A stretch of DNA of 64,000 nt from Pleurodeles waltl (lineage: Eukaryota; Chordata; Amphibia; Caudata; Salamandridae). The position numbers and the translations under genes were made by a program. The notes under the pieces are model-generated. The model did not search any database, was not told where the DNA came from, and saw nothing but the letters and a program-made list of their open reading frames with translations. This document shows positions 45,440 to 55,735 of the stretch, piece after piece (within the stretch, counting starts at the first letter, position 1; every line of letters begins with the position of its first letter). The stretch lies in assembly GCF_031143425.1 (NCBI RefSeq), contig NC_090446.1, forward strand, positions 656,415,717-656,479,716. Direction: 5' to 3'.

Positions 45440-46680
45440 ATGTCTCAATCTGGGGATGCACCAGCTTGGCTAAAAAGGCTATTTTTGAGTTGGAGTAGCT
45501 GGAAGAGTATACAGTGGCTCAACTGAAGCAGTTTTGTAAGGAACTTGCCTGCTCAATCAGGAGTTCCGCCAGGAAGGAGGAGCTGTTAAGAGCATTGTGG
45601 GCCTGGGTGGCAGTCAAGGAGGCTGGGGGCACACAGAGGAGGAGGATGAGGGTGAGGAGGTGCAGAGTAATCAAGGTGGTGTAGTGGATGTACCTGTTCT
45701 GCCTGTGCGGAGGGTCTCCAGGGCAGGTAGCAGTATATCCTCTAAGGGTCTGACTCCTGAGGAGTTGCAGGACAGACAGGCAGAGGGGATGCATCAGTTT
45801 GAGCCAGAGAAACTTAAAATGGAGATGGAAGAGCGGAGGCTGGCCATTGAAGGGAAAAATATACTCTTAGCTCATGAGCTCAGTTTAAGGGAGCTGGATC
45901 AGAGGACCCACCTAGTAGAGATGGTGGCAGCACTACCTCATTGCAGCCTAAGAGAAGGGTATACATACTTAAAAATCTGTTGAAGGATTCCAAAAGGGAG
46001 GATGACTTTATCTGTTGGTTCAAGGGGAATGAGTTTGCTCTCCACATGAACATGATCCCTGAAGCACATTGGGGGGCAGGTCTGTGGAAGCACTTTGAGG
46101 TAGAAGGGAGTGATACTCTGACTTCCTTAGGGGATCCTCAGGGACTCACTTACTCTATAATGAAGAATGACCTACTCACAAGATGTGGTCCTTCAAAAAG
46201 AAGGAATCCCAAACCTGGTTTGAGCGTGTAGACCCATTTTGCAGGTCACTGGATGGTTGGGTGAAGGGCAGAAAAATAATCATTTATGATGAGCTTTACA
46301 ACTTAACTTCTTGGTAGCTCTTGTGCAGTCTTTGGTTTCCAGAGCTGTGCCAGCACCTAATTGACAGCAAGCTGACTGACCCCAGAAAACTTGTTCAGGA
46401 AGCAGACCAGTGGGAAAGCACCAGGATCCAGAAGAGGTATAGGGGAGAGTCCGCCAAGGGTGGACAGGATCCCCATCAGGAGAAGTGGCGGGAGTAAGGG
46501 TAAACAGGGGGAGTTCTCTAAAGGGTTCCAACCTAGTTACCAGGGTAAAGATTTCTAGCCTCCAGTTAAAAAGAAACCATGGGTCTCTACTGTGAAACCC
46601 TGCAGAGAGGGGTCCCTGCAATTGCTATGCATGTGATCAGGTGGGTCACATGAGGGGGTATCCCAAATGTCCCAAGGGGA
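45440..46680 (+). pseudogene. gag-like region of the gypsy element
   Basis: Starts at ATG 45440 after CTCACCAAC. Shifted and stop-broken frames give, in order: a segment with EEYTVAQLKQFCKEL and RKEELLRALWAW that looks like a SAP-type helix pair; an acidic and coiled-coil region (QFEPEKLKMEMEERRLAIEG, 45800-45870); and a capsid-like part (DDFICWFKGNEFALHMNMIP, 45990-46060). A zinc-knuckle-like CYACDQVGHMRGYPKC follows at about 46630-46680, with altered spacing at its last Cys. Gag would form the particle that packages the element RNA. Frame changes near 45490 and 45950 and stops around 46230-46310 break it. Confidence 0.65.
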
Positions 46681-46985
46681 CACAGGCACACACTGGTGCT
46701 CAGTCACAGGGTTTGGCCAGTGTAACTCTTGGGGAGGAGTTGGTTCCAGGTTGGAGGGAGACAGCTGGAATGACCCTTGTCTCACTAGGGGATAGTGATT
46801 TGGTCCAGAGGACCCTTGTGCCTGAGAACACTAAAAAGTACAGGCAGTGGGTGACCATCAATGGGCAGAGGGTGGAGGCTCTGAGAGACACAGGACCCAG
46901 TGTGACTACTGTGAGAAGTCACCTGGTGTCTGAAGTGCTGATAGTTCCACATGCACTACACCAAGTAGTTACGGTAGACAACTAA
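46640..46985 (+). pseudogene. Aspartic protease of the gypsy element
   Basis: The open stretch ends with VTINGQRVEALRDTGPSVTTV. This carries the D-T-G active site (codons 46887-46895) with the typical hydrophobic-Asp-Thr-Gly pattern of retroelement proteases, here DTGPS rather than the common DTGAS. A TAA at about 46983 truncates the domain. The protease would cleave the gag-pol polyprotein. Confidence 0.7.
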
Positions 46986-47555
46986 AAGCGCCTCTGCAGA
47001 GTGGCACAGGTGCCCTTTGAATGGGGGGGTCGGAGGTTCCTTGGGGGTAGCTGTGAGTCCAGCCATGTCTGTAGACTGTCTGCTTGCCAATTACCTGAAG
47101 GATTCCCCTTGGAAGGTGGTGGAACACAGTTCTCACATGGAGATGTTGGATATGCCTGGGGGGGTATGTGTGTCCACTCGGTCAATGGCAGCCAGTCATG
47201 GTGATCAGGAGGCCTGAAAGAGTGGGCCAGGTGTCTGCCAGCAGGAGGAAGGGCAAGGGGCATGGGAAACCCGCTCCAGAAGTTCCCATGATCCAGGAGG
47301 AGGCTGAACCTGAGGGGGATGCCCCGGAGCCTACAGGGGAAGAGGTGGCTGAACTGGCGGAGGTCCCTGAGCTGACTCAGTGGCAGTAGGAAGGGGGATC
47401 CACCAGGGAAGCTTTCTGTGAGGCACAGAAAACATTCCCTACTCTGGAGGGTTTGCAGCAGCAGGCTGCAGCCCAAATGTCTGGCAAAGAATCCATGGAT
47501 CACACTTGATCTACTGGGAGGACAGTTCCTAAATAGTGAGCCTAAGGTTGCTGAG
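46986..47555 (+). pseudogene. Protease-integrase linker of the gypsy element
   Basis: Several short frames with acidic Glu/Pro-rich strings (EEAEPEGDAPEPTGEEVAEL near 47295-47360) that fit a disordered linker. No catalytic motif is visible. Confidence 0.45.
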
Positions 47556-48215
47556 CCTGGCACAGCACAGGTGCACGTAGTACCCCAGTGCTTCAGAGCC
47601 TTCCTACTAGGTCTGGCTCATGATGTGCTTTTAGCTGGACATTTGGGGCAGGACAACACCTATGAGAGGCTTGTCACCCACTTTTACTGGCCCCAAATGC
47701 ACAGGCACTAATATGTACACTGTAGGTCTTGCCATACTTGCCAGGCAAGTGCCAAGAGAAAGGGGAAATGTAAGGCTCCCCTCCAACCTTTTTCTGTTGT
47801 CGGCACCCCCTTTGTAAGAGGTGGTATTGACATTGTGGGGCCTCTGGATCCCAAGACAGCCATGGGCAACAGGTTTATCCTGGTCTTGGTGGACTATGCC
47901 ACCAGGTAATGAGAAGCCATTCCTTGAAGATCAATCACTGCCCCTGTAGTGGGATGTGCATTGATAGGGGGTTTTACCTATATGAAGTCTCTGTGGAAGG
48001 AGTGTGGGGCAACCTACAAGTTTACCACTCCTTACCACCCCCAAGGAAATGGTTTTGCTGAGAGATTCAACCGCACCTTGGAGGGCATGATCATGGGCCT
48101 GTCAGAGCCCTTGAGACGTAAATGGGATGTCCTCTTGCCATGCCTTCTGTTCACCTACAGGGAGGTGCCACAAAAGGGTCTCAGATTTAGCCCTTTTGAG
48201 TTGTTGTATGGGTAA
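47556..48215 (+). pseudogene. Integrase of the gypsy element, lacking the second catalytic Asp region
   Basis: The zinc-binding start has AGHLGQDNTYERLVTHFYWPQM and, after a stop, CRSCHTCQ, the HHCC finger. The core begins GIDIVGPLD with the first Asp (about 47828) and FILVLVDYATR. It then reaches SITAPVV and, where a VSD-type segment should follow, jumps directly to YMKSLWKECGATYKFTTPYHPQGNG. So roughly 20 codons with the second Asp are deleted. The catalytic Glu is retained in AERFNRTLEGM (about 48060). An intact integrase joins the cDNA to the chromosome; this one cannot. It lies before the RT, which defines the unusual order. Confidence 0.8.
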
Positions 48216-48359
48216 CCTGTGAGGGGATCTTTGAATATGGTTAGGGAAGGCCTGGAGAAGGCCTTCAGTAAGCCCCCCCAGGATGTATTCAGTTACATGC
48301 TGGCTTTTAGGAACCAGACTGCCTGCTTCAGGAAGAGAACCTGGAAGCAAGCCAGGAAG

Positions 48360-48779
48360 ATATGAAACAGTGGTATGACCAGAATGCCACTCTGGTTAAG
48401 TTTCATCCTGGACAAAAAGTGTGGGTGAAGGCCCCAGTGGAGCCTTGTGCTTTCCAGGACAAGTGGAGTAGGCCTTTTGAGGTATCGGAGCCCAAGAGTG
48501 ATGTCAACTAACTGGTGAAATTGCGGACACCTTGGAACCCTTTGAGGGTCCTACATGTGAACCCCTCAAGCCTCACTTTGAGAGGGCAGAAGTGACTATG
48601 CTCTTGGCAACAGATGAGGAGGTGGAGGAAGAGAGTGATCCTCTTCCTGACCTCCTGTCTGCTAAAGAGAAAGATGGTTCAGTGGAGGGTGTGAACATCT
48701 CCCCCTCACTGGCTCTAGAAGAACAGGGGAACTGTCGCCAAGTGATTGGCCAGTTTGTCTCTCTCTTTTTCTTGATCCC
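48360..48779 (+). pseudogene. Integrase C-terminal and linker region
   Basis: Around 48365-48500 the translation shows QNATLVKFHPGQKVWVKAP and KWSRPFEV, matching the GPY/F-type module that follows gypsy integrase cores. Next comes an acidic linker (DEEVEEESDPLPDLLS) leading to the RT. Confidence 0.6.
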
Positions 48780-49600
48780 AGGAGTGACGCACTTGTGCAC
48801 ACATGATGTGGACACTGGGGTCAGTCCACCTGTGAAACATCAAGTTTACAGGGTGGCTGTCAAGGTTAGAAATAGTATTAAGGATGAGATGTCCAAAATG
48901 CTAGCTCTTGTGGTTATTGAGTTTTCCAGTAGCCCTTGGCCAGTCCTTTGGTCTTGGTCCCAAAAGCTGCTGCTTCTAGTGCCACTCTGAAACTCAGGTT
49001 CTTTGTGGATTACTGGGGACTCAATGCGGTCATGAAGACTGACGTGCACCCCATTCCCCGAGCTGATGAGCTCATTGATCAGTTGGGGCTACCAAAATCT
49101 CAGCACATTTGATTTAATGTGTGGATATTGGCAGATTGCTCTGATTAAAGGGGGCAAGGATAGGTCTGCATTTTCTATCTTAAATGGGCACTGCCAGTTT
49201 AGGGTGATGCCCTTTGGGGTGAAAAATACCCTGCCACCTTTAAGAACGCTGGTTAACCAGGTGCTGGCTGGTTTGGAGGATTTCAGGGCAGCCTACCTGG
49301 ATGACATTGTTGTTTTCAGCTCCACTTGGGAGGAGCACTTGCAGCACCTCTGGAAAGTGTTAGAGGACCTGTAGAAGGCAGGCCTCACTATTAATGTGCG
49401 TAAGTGCCAAACAGGGCAGGGTTCTATGGTGTACTTGGGACACCAGGTGGAGAGTGGCCAAGTGGCACCCCTACAGCTAAAGATTAATACCATTCTGGCT
49501 TGGGAGCCTCCAAAGACTGAGGTGAGAGTCTTTCAGGTCTCACAGGTTACTGTATGTAGTTTGTCAAGGGATGAGGAACTATTGTTACTCCCTTGAATGA
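48780..49600 (+). pseudogene. Reverse transcriptase of the gypsy element
   Basis: Motifs in order: a KHQVYRV and VIEFSSSPW N-terminal block (48838-48940); FFVDYWGLNAV and DVHPIPRADELID (48995-49080); STFDLMCGYWQI with the first catalytic Asp (about 49107); FRVMPFGVKN; the active site AAYLDDIVVFSST (about 49290-49330); and, after a TAG at about 49372, LTINVRKCQ and YLGHQV. Frameshifts lie near 48950 and 49090, with further shifts after 49520. The YLDD box and preceding Asp are intact. The enzyme would copy the element RNA to cDNA in the particle. Confidence 0.85.
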
Positions 49601-49689
49601 GTTAACCGCCAAGAAGCAACCCAAAAATGTTATCTGGGCCGAGGCTTGCCAGACAACTTTTGATGTCCTGAAGGCAGCCATGAACACGG

Positions 49690-50127
49690 CACCCTGCTGA
49701 AGGCACCTGGCTTCCCTAAATAATTTGTTGTGCAGACTGATGTTTCAGAGCTTGGTGTGGGAGCAGTGTTGTCACAGCTAAATACAGACGGCCTAGACCA
49801 GCCTGTAGCCTTCATTAGTAGGAGGTTACTTTCCCGGGAACGTAGGTGGAGTGCAATTGAGCGTGAAGCGTTTGCTGTGGACTGGGCGCTGAAGAATTTA
49901 AGATCCTACTTGTTTGGGACTCACCTCCAGGTTCAGACAGACAACAGGCCATCGGATGGGTAATGCAGATGAGGGGTGAGTACCCAAAACTGTTGAGGTT
50001 GTCTCTATCTCCCTACAGGGAATGGACTTTATGGTAGAACACCGCCCTGGAACAGAACACACCAAGGCTGAACGTCTGTCCGGATTGTTCCACCTTAGTG
50101 ATGAGAACTCCCATGAGTTCTCCAAGG
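49690..50127 (+). pseudogene. RNase H of the gypsy element
   Basis: Contains VQTDVSELGVGAVLSQ with the first catalytic Asp (about 49740), PVAFISRRLLSRERRW, SAIEREAFAVDWALK with the Glu, and LQVQTDNRPSDG with a further Asp. A frameshift at about 49960 leads to FMVEHRPGTEHTKAERLS, the usual end of this domain in gypsy elements. No integrase follows. The sequence runs straight into a truncated LTR at 50129, so the polypurine tract is gone. Confidence 0.8.
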
Positions 50128-50128
50128 G

Positions 50129-51018
50129 AGAATCTCCAAGGGCTTGAACTGAGCTTGCCTCCTGTTTTGAAGTCTCAGGGCCATCAAAGACTTCCTCTGC
50201 CAGCACCAGGACTCTCTGCTGAGACTCCTGCCCTGCCAAGTCGTACCCTATTCTCTAGGCTCTTTAAAGGAGGAGCTGGTAGAATAGGGACTGAAATCAA
50301 TGCACAGGAAGCAGTGCGGAGAAAATTTAGATGCACCATCTGCAACGTGGCTGTGAAAATGCCATGCCACCCGCCTCGTTGCTGAAATCAACACACCACC
50401 TGTATCATGCCTGGGAAATCGACACATCACCTGCATTGCGGCTGGAGAAATGACGCAACACCCGCTTGCCACTGCTGAAAATGATGCAAACACTAGGCAG
50501 CGCATTTTCCCATCACTGTGTGGCCAGATTTCTCATGCATCATCGCTGGGTGTCAAACCTGCGCGGACCCGAGGTGCCCCTTCCAAAAAATTACACACGG
50601 CCTCACTTGCGAGTGAGAAAACGACACAGCACTAACTTTTTCGATGCACGCTCACCCGTTTTTTACGCAAACCAGGTACTTTGTGTAACAACAAAGTTTC
50701 CATTGTTCTTCATGGAGTAGGAATCTATTATTTTACAAAGTTGTGTATGTTGGCTTTTTTGTTGTTTTGGTCTTATTTGATTTAGATAAATACTGGCTAT
50801 TTTTCTAAACTGGTGTGGTGTCCATTTTGTAGTGTTTTTACTGTATTACTGTATGTGTTGGTACATATACTTTGCACATTGCCTTTGAGACAAGCCTGAC
50901 TGCTTGTGCAGGCTACCAAGGGGGTGAGCAGGTGTATCTCCATTGCCCTGACTGGAGTGAGGATGCCTGCTTGGACAAAGTGCAAACTGACCTCCAACCA
51001 GAGACCCCATTTCTAACA
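50129..51018 (+). repeat. 3' LTR of the gypsy element, missing its first 1.27 kb
   Basis: Aligns with 44313-45233 (AATCTCCAAGGGCTTG, CTCTGCCAGCACC, TGGTGTGGTGTCCATTTTGTAG) and ends TTTCTAACA. The deletion joint is directly after the RNase H frame at 50128. Differences between the two LTRs are frequent, so the insertion is not recent. Confidence 0.85.
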
Positions 51019-51345
51019 GACTGCAACCCAGTCCATCCTTATTTTGCACAACATAACACCTCAATTTGAACCCATCCATATGCAAATCAGTCTCAATTCT
51101 GCTCCAATTGGAACAGTCCAGCCTGATCTACCAGGCTAGGTCCTCCTGGAAGCAGAGCATGAGCAACCATGGACCAGTTTTGCCTTAGTTAGGGCTCATC
51201 AGCCAGGTACAGCTTGGTTCCAATGCCAGTGTGCACGGGTCCCATATCTGGGCATACCCGTCACACTTGGGCTGATACACTAAAGTACACAAAAAGAGAT
51301 AGATGGAATGCTTTAATAAATCTCAGCCAATGGTATTTACTTTGG
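51019..51345 (+). repeat. 320-bp repeat array, completion of the split unit
   Basis: Continues the unit broken at 43047: CTGCAACCCAGTCCATCC, ATGCAAATCAGTCTCAATT, CATACCCGTCACACTTGGG, then TCTCAGCCAATGGTATTTACT. Confidence 0.85.
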
Positions 51346-51647
51346 CAACATGGTTCCAGGGACACAACAGTGTGCACAGGGTCAAGACTGATTTGTATAT
51401 GGCTGGGTCCAAACCTAGGTGGTATGGTGTTCAAAATAGCAATGGACTGGGATACAGCCCAAAAAATTACCAGTGGCTGAGATTAATTCAAGCATTTTAT
51501 CCACCCATCACTTTTTGCATGCTTTGATGTGTCACCCAGAGTGGGATGGGTATGTCGAGACAGTGGTCCTGTGCACAGTGTCACTTGAACCGAGCTATAC
51601 CTGGCTGATGAGCCCTAACTAAGGCAAACTGGTCCTAGGTTGCTTTT

Positions 51648-52672
51648 TGTTGTGAGGACCCTTTTAGTACCTGGGTCTGGCATCGCTATCTTAGCTTTGC
51701 TTTACTGTTTGTGCCTTTATACATTCATAAATGATTTTAGTCTTGTTTTTAGCAAGCCTGATTTTAGCAATTGTTGTATATATTTTATCAGCTGCTTCTT
51801 CTAGGAAGACAGGGTCACTCTTTACATTTAATAAGCCATTGTACAACATCTAATCTGTACCTATGTCCAAGGCTGCCATGTACCGTACATGATATGCTAA
51901 ATTATATTACCAGCCTAGGAGCCAGTTTCTATCTTTGAAACACAGCATTACCTCAGAATTGTTCTATGAACGATGCATGGGTCATTATATAAACAACACA
52001 TAGGAGGTTATAGAGCATTCCAGTCATGACCGTACTGGGATGCATACCACATTTCAGACAGCTTTGCTGATCTGGGTGCTATTTCTCAGCTTCCTGAGAG
52101 GACTGCCAGTCTAACAACAGGCAGCCCCCTGCTATTCTAATGAGAAATAGGGCTCGGGCTCATCCCCCAGGTCAGGCCAGGCAGAAGGTTACAACTACTA
52201 TGCTCTCAGAGCTAGACAGAGGTTTTTGGTAGGAATCTCTAGACTCTCTAGAATCACACAAATGGTGGGGTTGCTCATCTTCTTCACTTTGGCTGTAATG
52301 TTGGTTACCATAGTCTCTTTCATCTGCCTTACTGTCACTGCACATGCCTTTTGTACTAGAATGTGATTGCTTCAATAAAAAGCATTGAAATCCAGTTCGC
52401 CTTTTGTGTCTTGCCTTGGCATGTGTGAGTAACCGAGCGAAAGGGGTTTGATTTGTTTCCACAACTTCCCTGAGGAGCCAAAGTGTCAGGTGCAGGTTGC
52501 CACCAGTCACCTTTCTCTCCAATAGATTTGGAGGTTTGGGTGAGGCACTGCGAACCAGACAGGAGTTAGGCAGACAGCTACCAAGTGACGCAGGTTGCTC
52601 ACTCTCTCACGTGTTTGTGGTGCTGCCGCCCTATGTACGCAGACTTATTACCTAAATAGGAACCACATAACA
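51648..52672 (+). mobile_element. Solo LTR of an endogenous-retrovirus-type element
   Basis: Starts TGTTGTGAGG and ends ACATAACA, which are imperfect inverted ends. A polyadenylation signal CAATAAAAAGC lies at about 52374. Removing it restores a 320-bp repeat unit (GTTGCTTTT joined to TTTGTTCTGGGACAGG). Flanking TTTT/ATTT may be a 4-bp target duplication. No coding sequence is present, so it is the product of LTR-LTR recombination. Confidence 0.65.
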
Positions 52673-53090
52673 ATTTGTTCTGGGACAGGTAAGACCTAGT
52701 CAGGCAGTTCAGGCTGGGCTGTTAGCATTAGAGCAGAATCAAGACCGAGTTTGCATATGGCGGAGTCCAAACCAAGATGGGCTGGTGCGCAAAATAACGA
52801 TGGACTGAGATGCGACCCTGACTAGTTACAAGTGGCTGAGATTAATTCAAGCATTGCACCCATCACATTTTTTGTATACTTTGTTGTGTGGCCCTGAATG
52901 AGATGGGTCTGCCCAGACATGGGTCCCATACACATTGTGTCATTGGAACAAAGCTATACATGGCTGATGAGCAAACACTCAGGTAAAGCCAGTCCTGTGT
53001 TGATTTTGTTCTGGTACACTGAGGACTTGGCCTGGCAATTTAGGCTGGACTGTTTCTTTTGGAGCAGGATCATGTTGCAGGGAGTCTGCT

Positions 53091-53954
53091 TTTACAGAAC
53101 TGTGCTTTGGAACAACATAACATCAGAATGCAGGCGCTACACAATGTCTGCCAAATCAGTACTGTCATACCAAAATACCTGACCAGCTCACAGTGAACAG
53201 TGGAAAACAGGTCAATCCTTTTTCTACATTATCTCAGTCATACAGATCGATAGCAACAGTAAAAAAGACACAATGAAAGTACACAATATATTCATGGCAA
53301 CTAACATAATATATTATGAAGGATGTTAGATGTGATTAGAATACTGGCAATTTAAAAAAAATCAGAATAGCAGTTAGAAAACTATATAACACAAATTGTG
53401 TCCCCATAATGCATATCTAGTGGCCTGAGTCTACCCTGTAATTGTATGCATAGGAAGGCTTATTGTTATTATTTATGATCTTTGGGAGTGGAGAATCCCA
53501 TACATCTGTTTGCATAGCCAAGTGGTCTTCATAGGGAAGTTTAAACCCAGTTTAAACAGGCTGCATGCCCCAGAGGGCATTGATTCCCCAGACATGTCAG
53601 CTTTGAGGGAACCCTCCTCTCTAAAAGTAAACAATATGGGACCTAACTTATAATGTTAGCTTGATACAGTGAAAAGCTACTATGTTATGCCTTTAGAAGC
53701 CTGAGAATGATTGCTGAATGGACAGAAAACAACACCTGGCACTTGTTGTGTCCACTGAGCAGTCAGAGAATGTAGAGGCAGAATCCCAGGAATGTGGCAG
53801 CACAGCAAGTGAACTTACAGTGTGTTTCAAAACAATGGCACGAAGGACAAAATGTGCAATACACAGCTAAGCAAGGCAAAGACATTGTTATTTCTAGTGT
53901 GCTAAGAAACTAGGCATAACTACAGTGAGTCCATGAGTAGGCCTCCTGACAATC
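53091..53954. other. Unassigned insertion in the inverted array
   Basis: AT-rich sequence between two inverted 320-bp units. No ends or gene recognised. Confidence 0.4.
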
Positions 53955-54055
53955 AAGCCTGATTTGTAAATGGCTCGGTCCAAACTGAGGTGGCATGGTT
54001 GTCAAAATAACACTGGACTAGGATGCAGCCTTGAGTAACTAGTAGGCTAGAGCGG

Positions 54056-54424
54056 AAAGTCAATTTAGCCAGAGTAATCAGAGTAATTTCGGTATTTACG
54101 TGTTACTCTTTGATGTGGAATTACTGATAATAATGCAATTTACTCCTGCTTGCATAATGAAGTGTTATTTGGGGGGAAATTCCTAGTGCAACAGCATATT
54201 TAGCAAAAAGGAGTGGTCGTTCATACTTGCTGTTTGTGTCCTGCTGCATTTATTACTTTTTATAAGTGCAAAATCCAGTCATGTGCCCATTTTTGGCAGA
54301 GGAGGGCATTTTTGCATTAAGAAATAGCGTTAAATGTAGAACTACTCTTCTGGCGTAATTATGCCTAATCTCATGGAATTCTTAGGTAATTCTGCATGCT
54401 TACGATACACTGAATTACATGGGT
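54056..54424. other. AT-rich insertion, possible small mobile element
   Basis: It interrupts a repeat unit between TTGAGTAACT and CTGGTAAATACC. GGAATTAC/GTAATT words recur inside, including CGTAATTATGCC and GGTAATTCTGCATG. Ends are not resolved. Confidence 0.4.
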
Positions 54425-54830
54425 TGCATTCACCCCTGGTAAATACCAGTGGCTGAGATTAATCAAAGCATACCACTATCACTTTTGTAGGTTTTGTTGT
54501 ATTGTCATGCTTGGGATGGGTATGCCCAGACATGGGTCGCATACAAACTGTGTCACTGGAACCAAGTTATACCTGGCTGTTGAGCCCTGACTGGTACAAG
54601 ACTGGTCCTGGTTTGCTTTTGGCCCTGCTCAGTGAAGAACTAAACATGCACTTTGGGCTGGACTGTTATCATTGGAGCTGGGTCAAGACTGATTTGCATA
54701 TGCCTGGGCCAATCTCAGGTGGCATAGTCTGTAGAATAGCAGTGGACTGGGATGTGTCCTGAGTAATTATCAGTGACTGAGATTAATTCAAGAATTCCAT
54801 GCATTACTTTTCTGTATACTTTTCGGTGGC

Positions 54831-55735
54831 ATCCAGCACTGTGAGAGTCAGAGGAAAATGGCCCTCTGACCTGCAGCACATTTCCAGCTTCCTCCCAGTA
54901 GGAACACTACTGTCCCAGCCCTACCTCTTGTGTTGCTGAAGCATAATGGCTATAGTTTCAGTGAAAAAATAAACAAATGTCCCACCATTTTTTATTTTTC
55001 TATTTTTCTATGATTGTTCGGGATGCTCCAGGAACCAAACATAGGGTGGAGCTGGAAGTACTGGGTATGCTTTCAGTGGAGAGGAAGCTGGAAGTGTGTC
55101 ATTGTCAGATTAGCCATTTTTAGGTTGCAGCCTACCAGACAGCGTAGTTGCCTGGTTTGCTAAAGACATCTAGGGGACTTTCAGAAAGTTGACCTAGGAA
55201 TGTATTCCGCTTGTGGATTACCATTGGCTTTATGATTTGTAATTCACACTTCTAGCTTTCCATTTGCTGGCTTTATTTGCTTTAGGCTCTCCAGGTTCAG
55301 TTTGTCCCTTCCGTTGTCTAAACTGTGTTTTCTGTATCCTCCCGCTAACTCCCTTTTGGTTAACAGGCCTTTAAATCTTGTTCTTATCTCGTCATATTTG
55401 CAGTGTAATCAAAACGAGGCCAAATGTCAGGTGCTGTCTTCCAAGGGTGCTTGATTATTTTTCTTTCCCTGATTTCAAAGTGGAACAATTTATGTAACAA
55501 TGTTGCTGGACACTGGGGGCAGGGAAGATTTTTTTTCTAGCACGCAACGTTAAAATGAAGTATGTAAGTATTTCAGAATATATCAGAATTAATAATGCAT
55601 AAAATGATGCAGATTTGTGTAATTTATAAAGTGTGTTTGAAACAAATAATTGAATATGCTCAAAATGAATATTTAAACTAGGTAATGCAATTTCCACAAA
55701 TGTAAAGGTCATTCCAATTGAAAATGTGTTGTCTG
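54831..55735. other. Unassigned sequence
   Basis: No gene or repeat family recognised. Confidence 0.4.

Larger units (their letters stand above)
43048..51018 (+). mobile_element. Gmr1-like Ty3/gypsy LTR retrotransposon, degenerate
   Basis: Bounded by a full 5' LTR and a shortened 3' LTR, with a 5-bp target duplication, and inserted in the 320-bp array. Domains in order: gag, zinc-knuckle-like motif, protease, integrase, reverse transcriptase, RNase H. Integrase upstream of RT is the Ty1/copia order, but the RT, RNase H and integrase motifs are Ty3/gypsy-like, which is the definition of the Gmr1-like group of deuterostome elements. All frames carry stops, shifts or deletions, so it is dead. 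A second LTR of the family lies at 26665-28034. Confidence 0.85.
51346..54830 (-). repeat. 320-bp repeat array, inverted copies with insertions
   Basis: From about 51366 the same unit appears in reverse orientation: ATGGCTGGGTCCAAACC, TTACCAGTGGCTGAGATTAATTC and GGGATGGGTATG. Copies lie at 51366-51647, 52673-53090, 53955-54055 and 54425-54830. GTGGCTGAGATTAATTC-type blocks at 51470, 52828, 54446 and 54772 give spacings of about 325-335 bp once insertions are removed. Insertions are the solo LTR, an unassigned block at 53091-53954 and an AT-rich 370-bp block at 54056-54424. Confidence 0.82.

Noticed and set aside
53222..53954. Considered as a separate mobile element between inverted repeat units
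   Set aside because: No terminal motif, target duplication or coding trace could be found; listed as unassigned.
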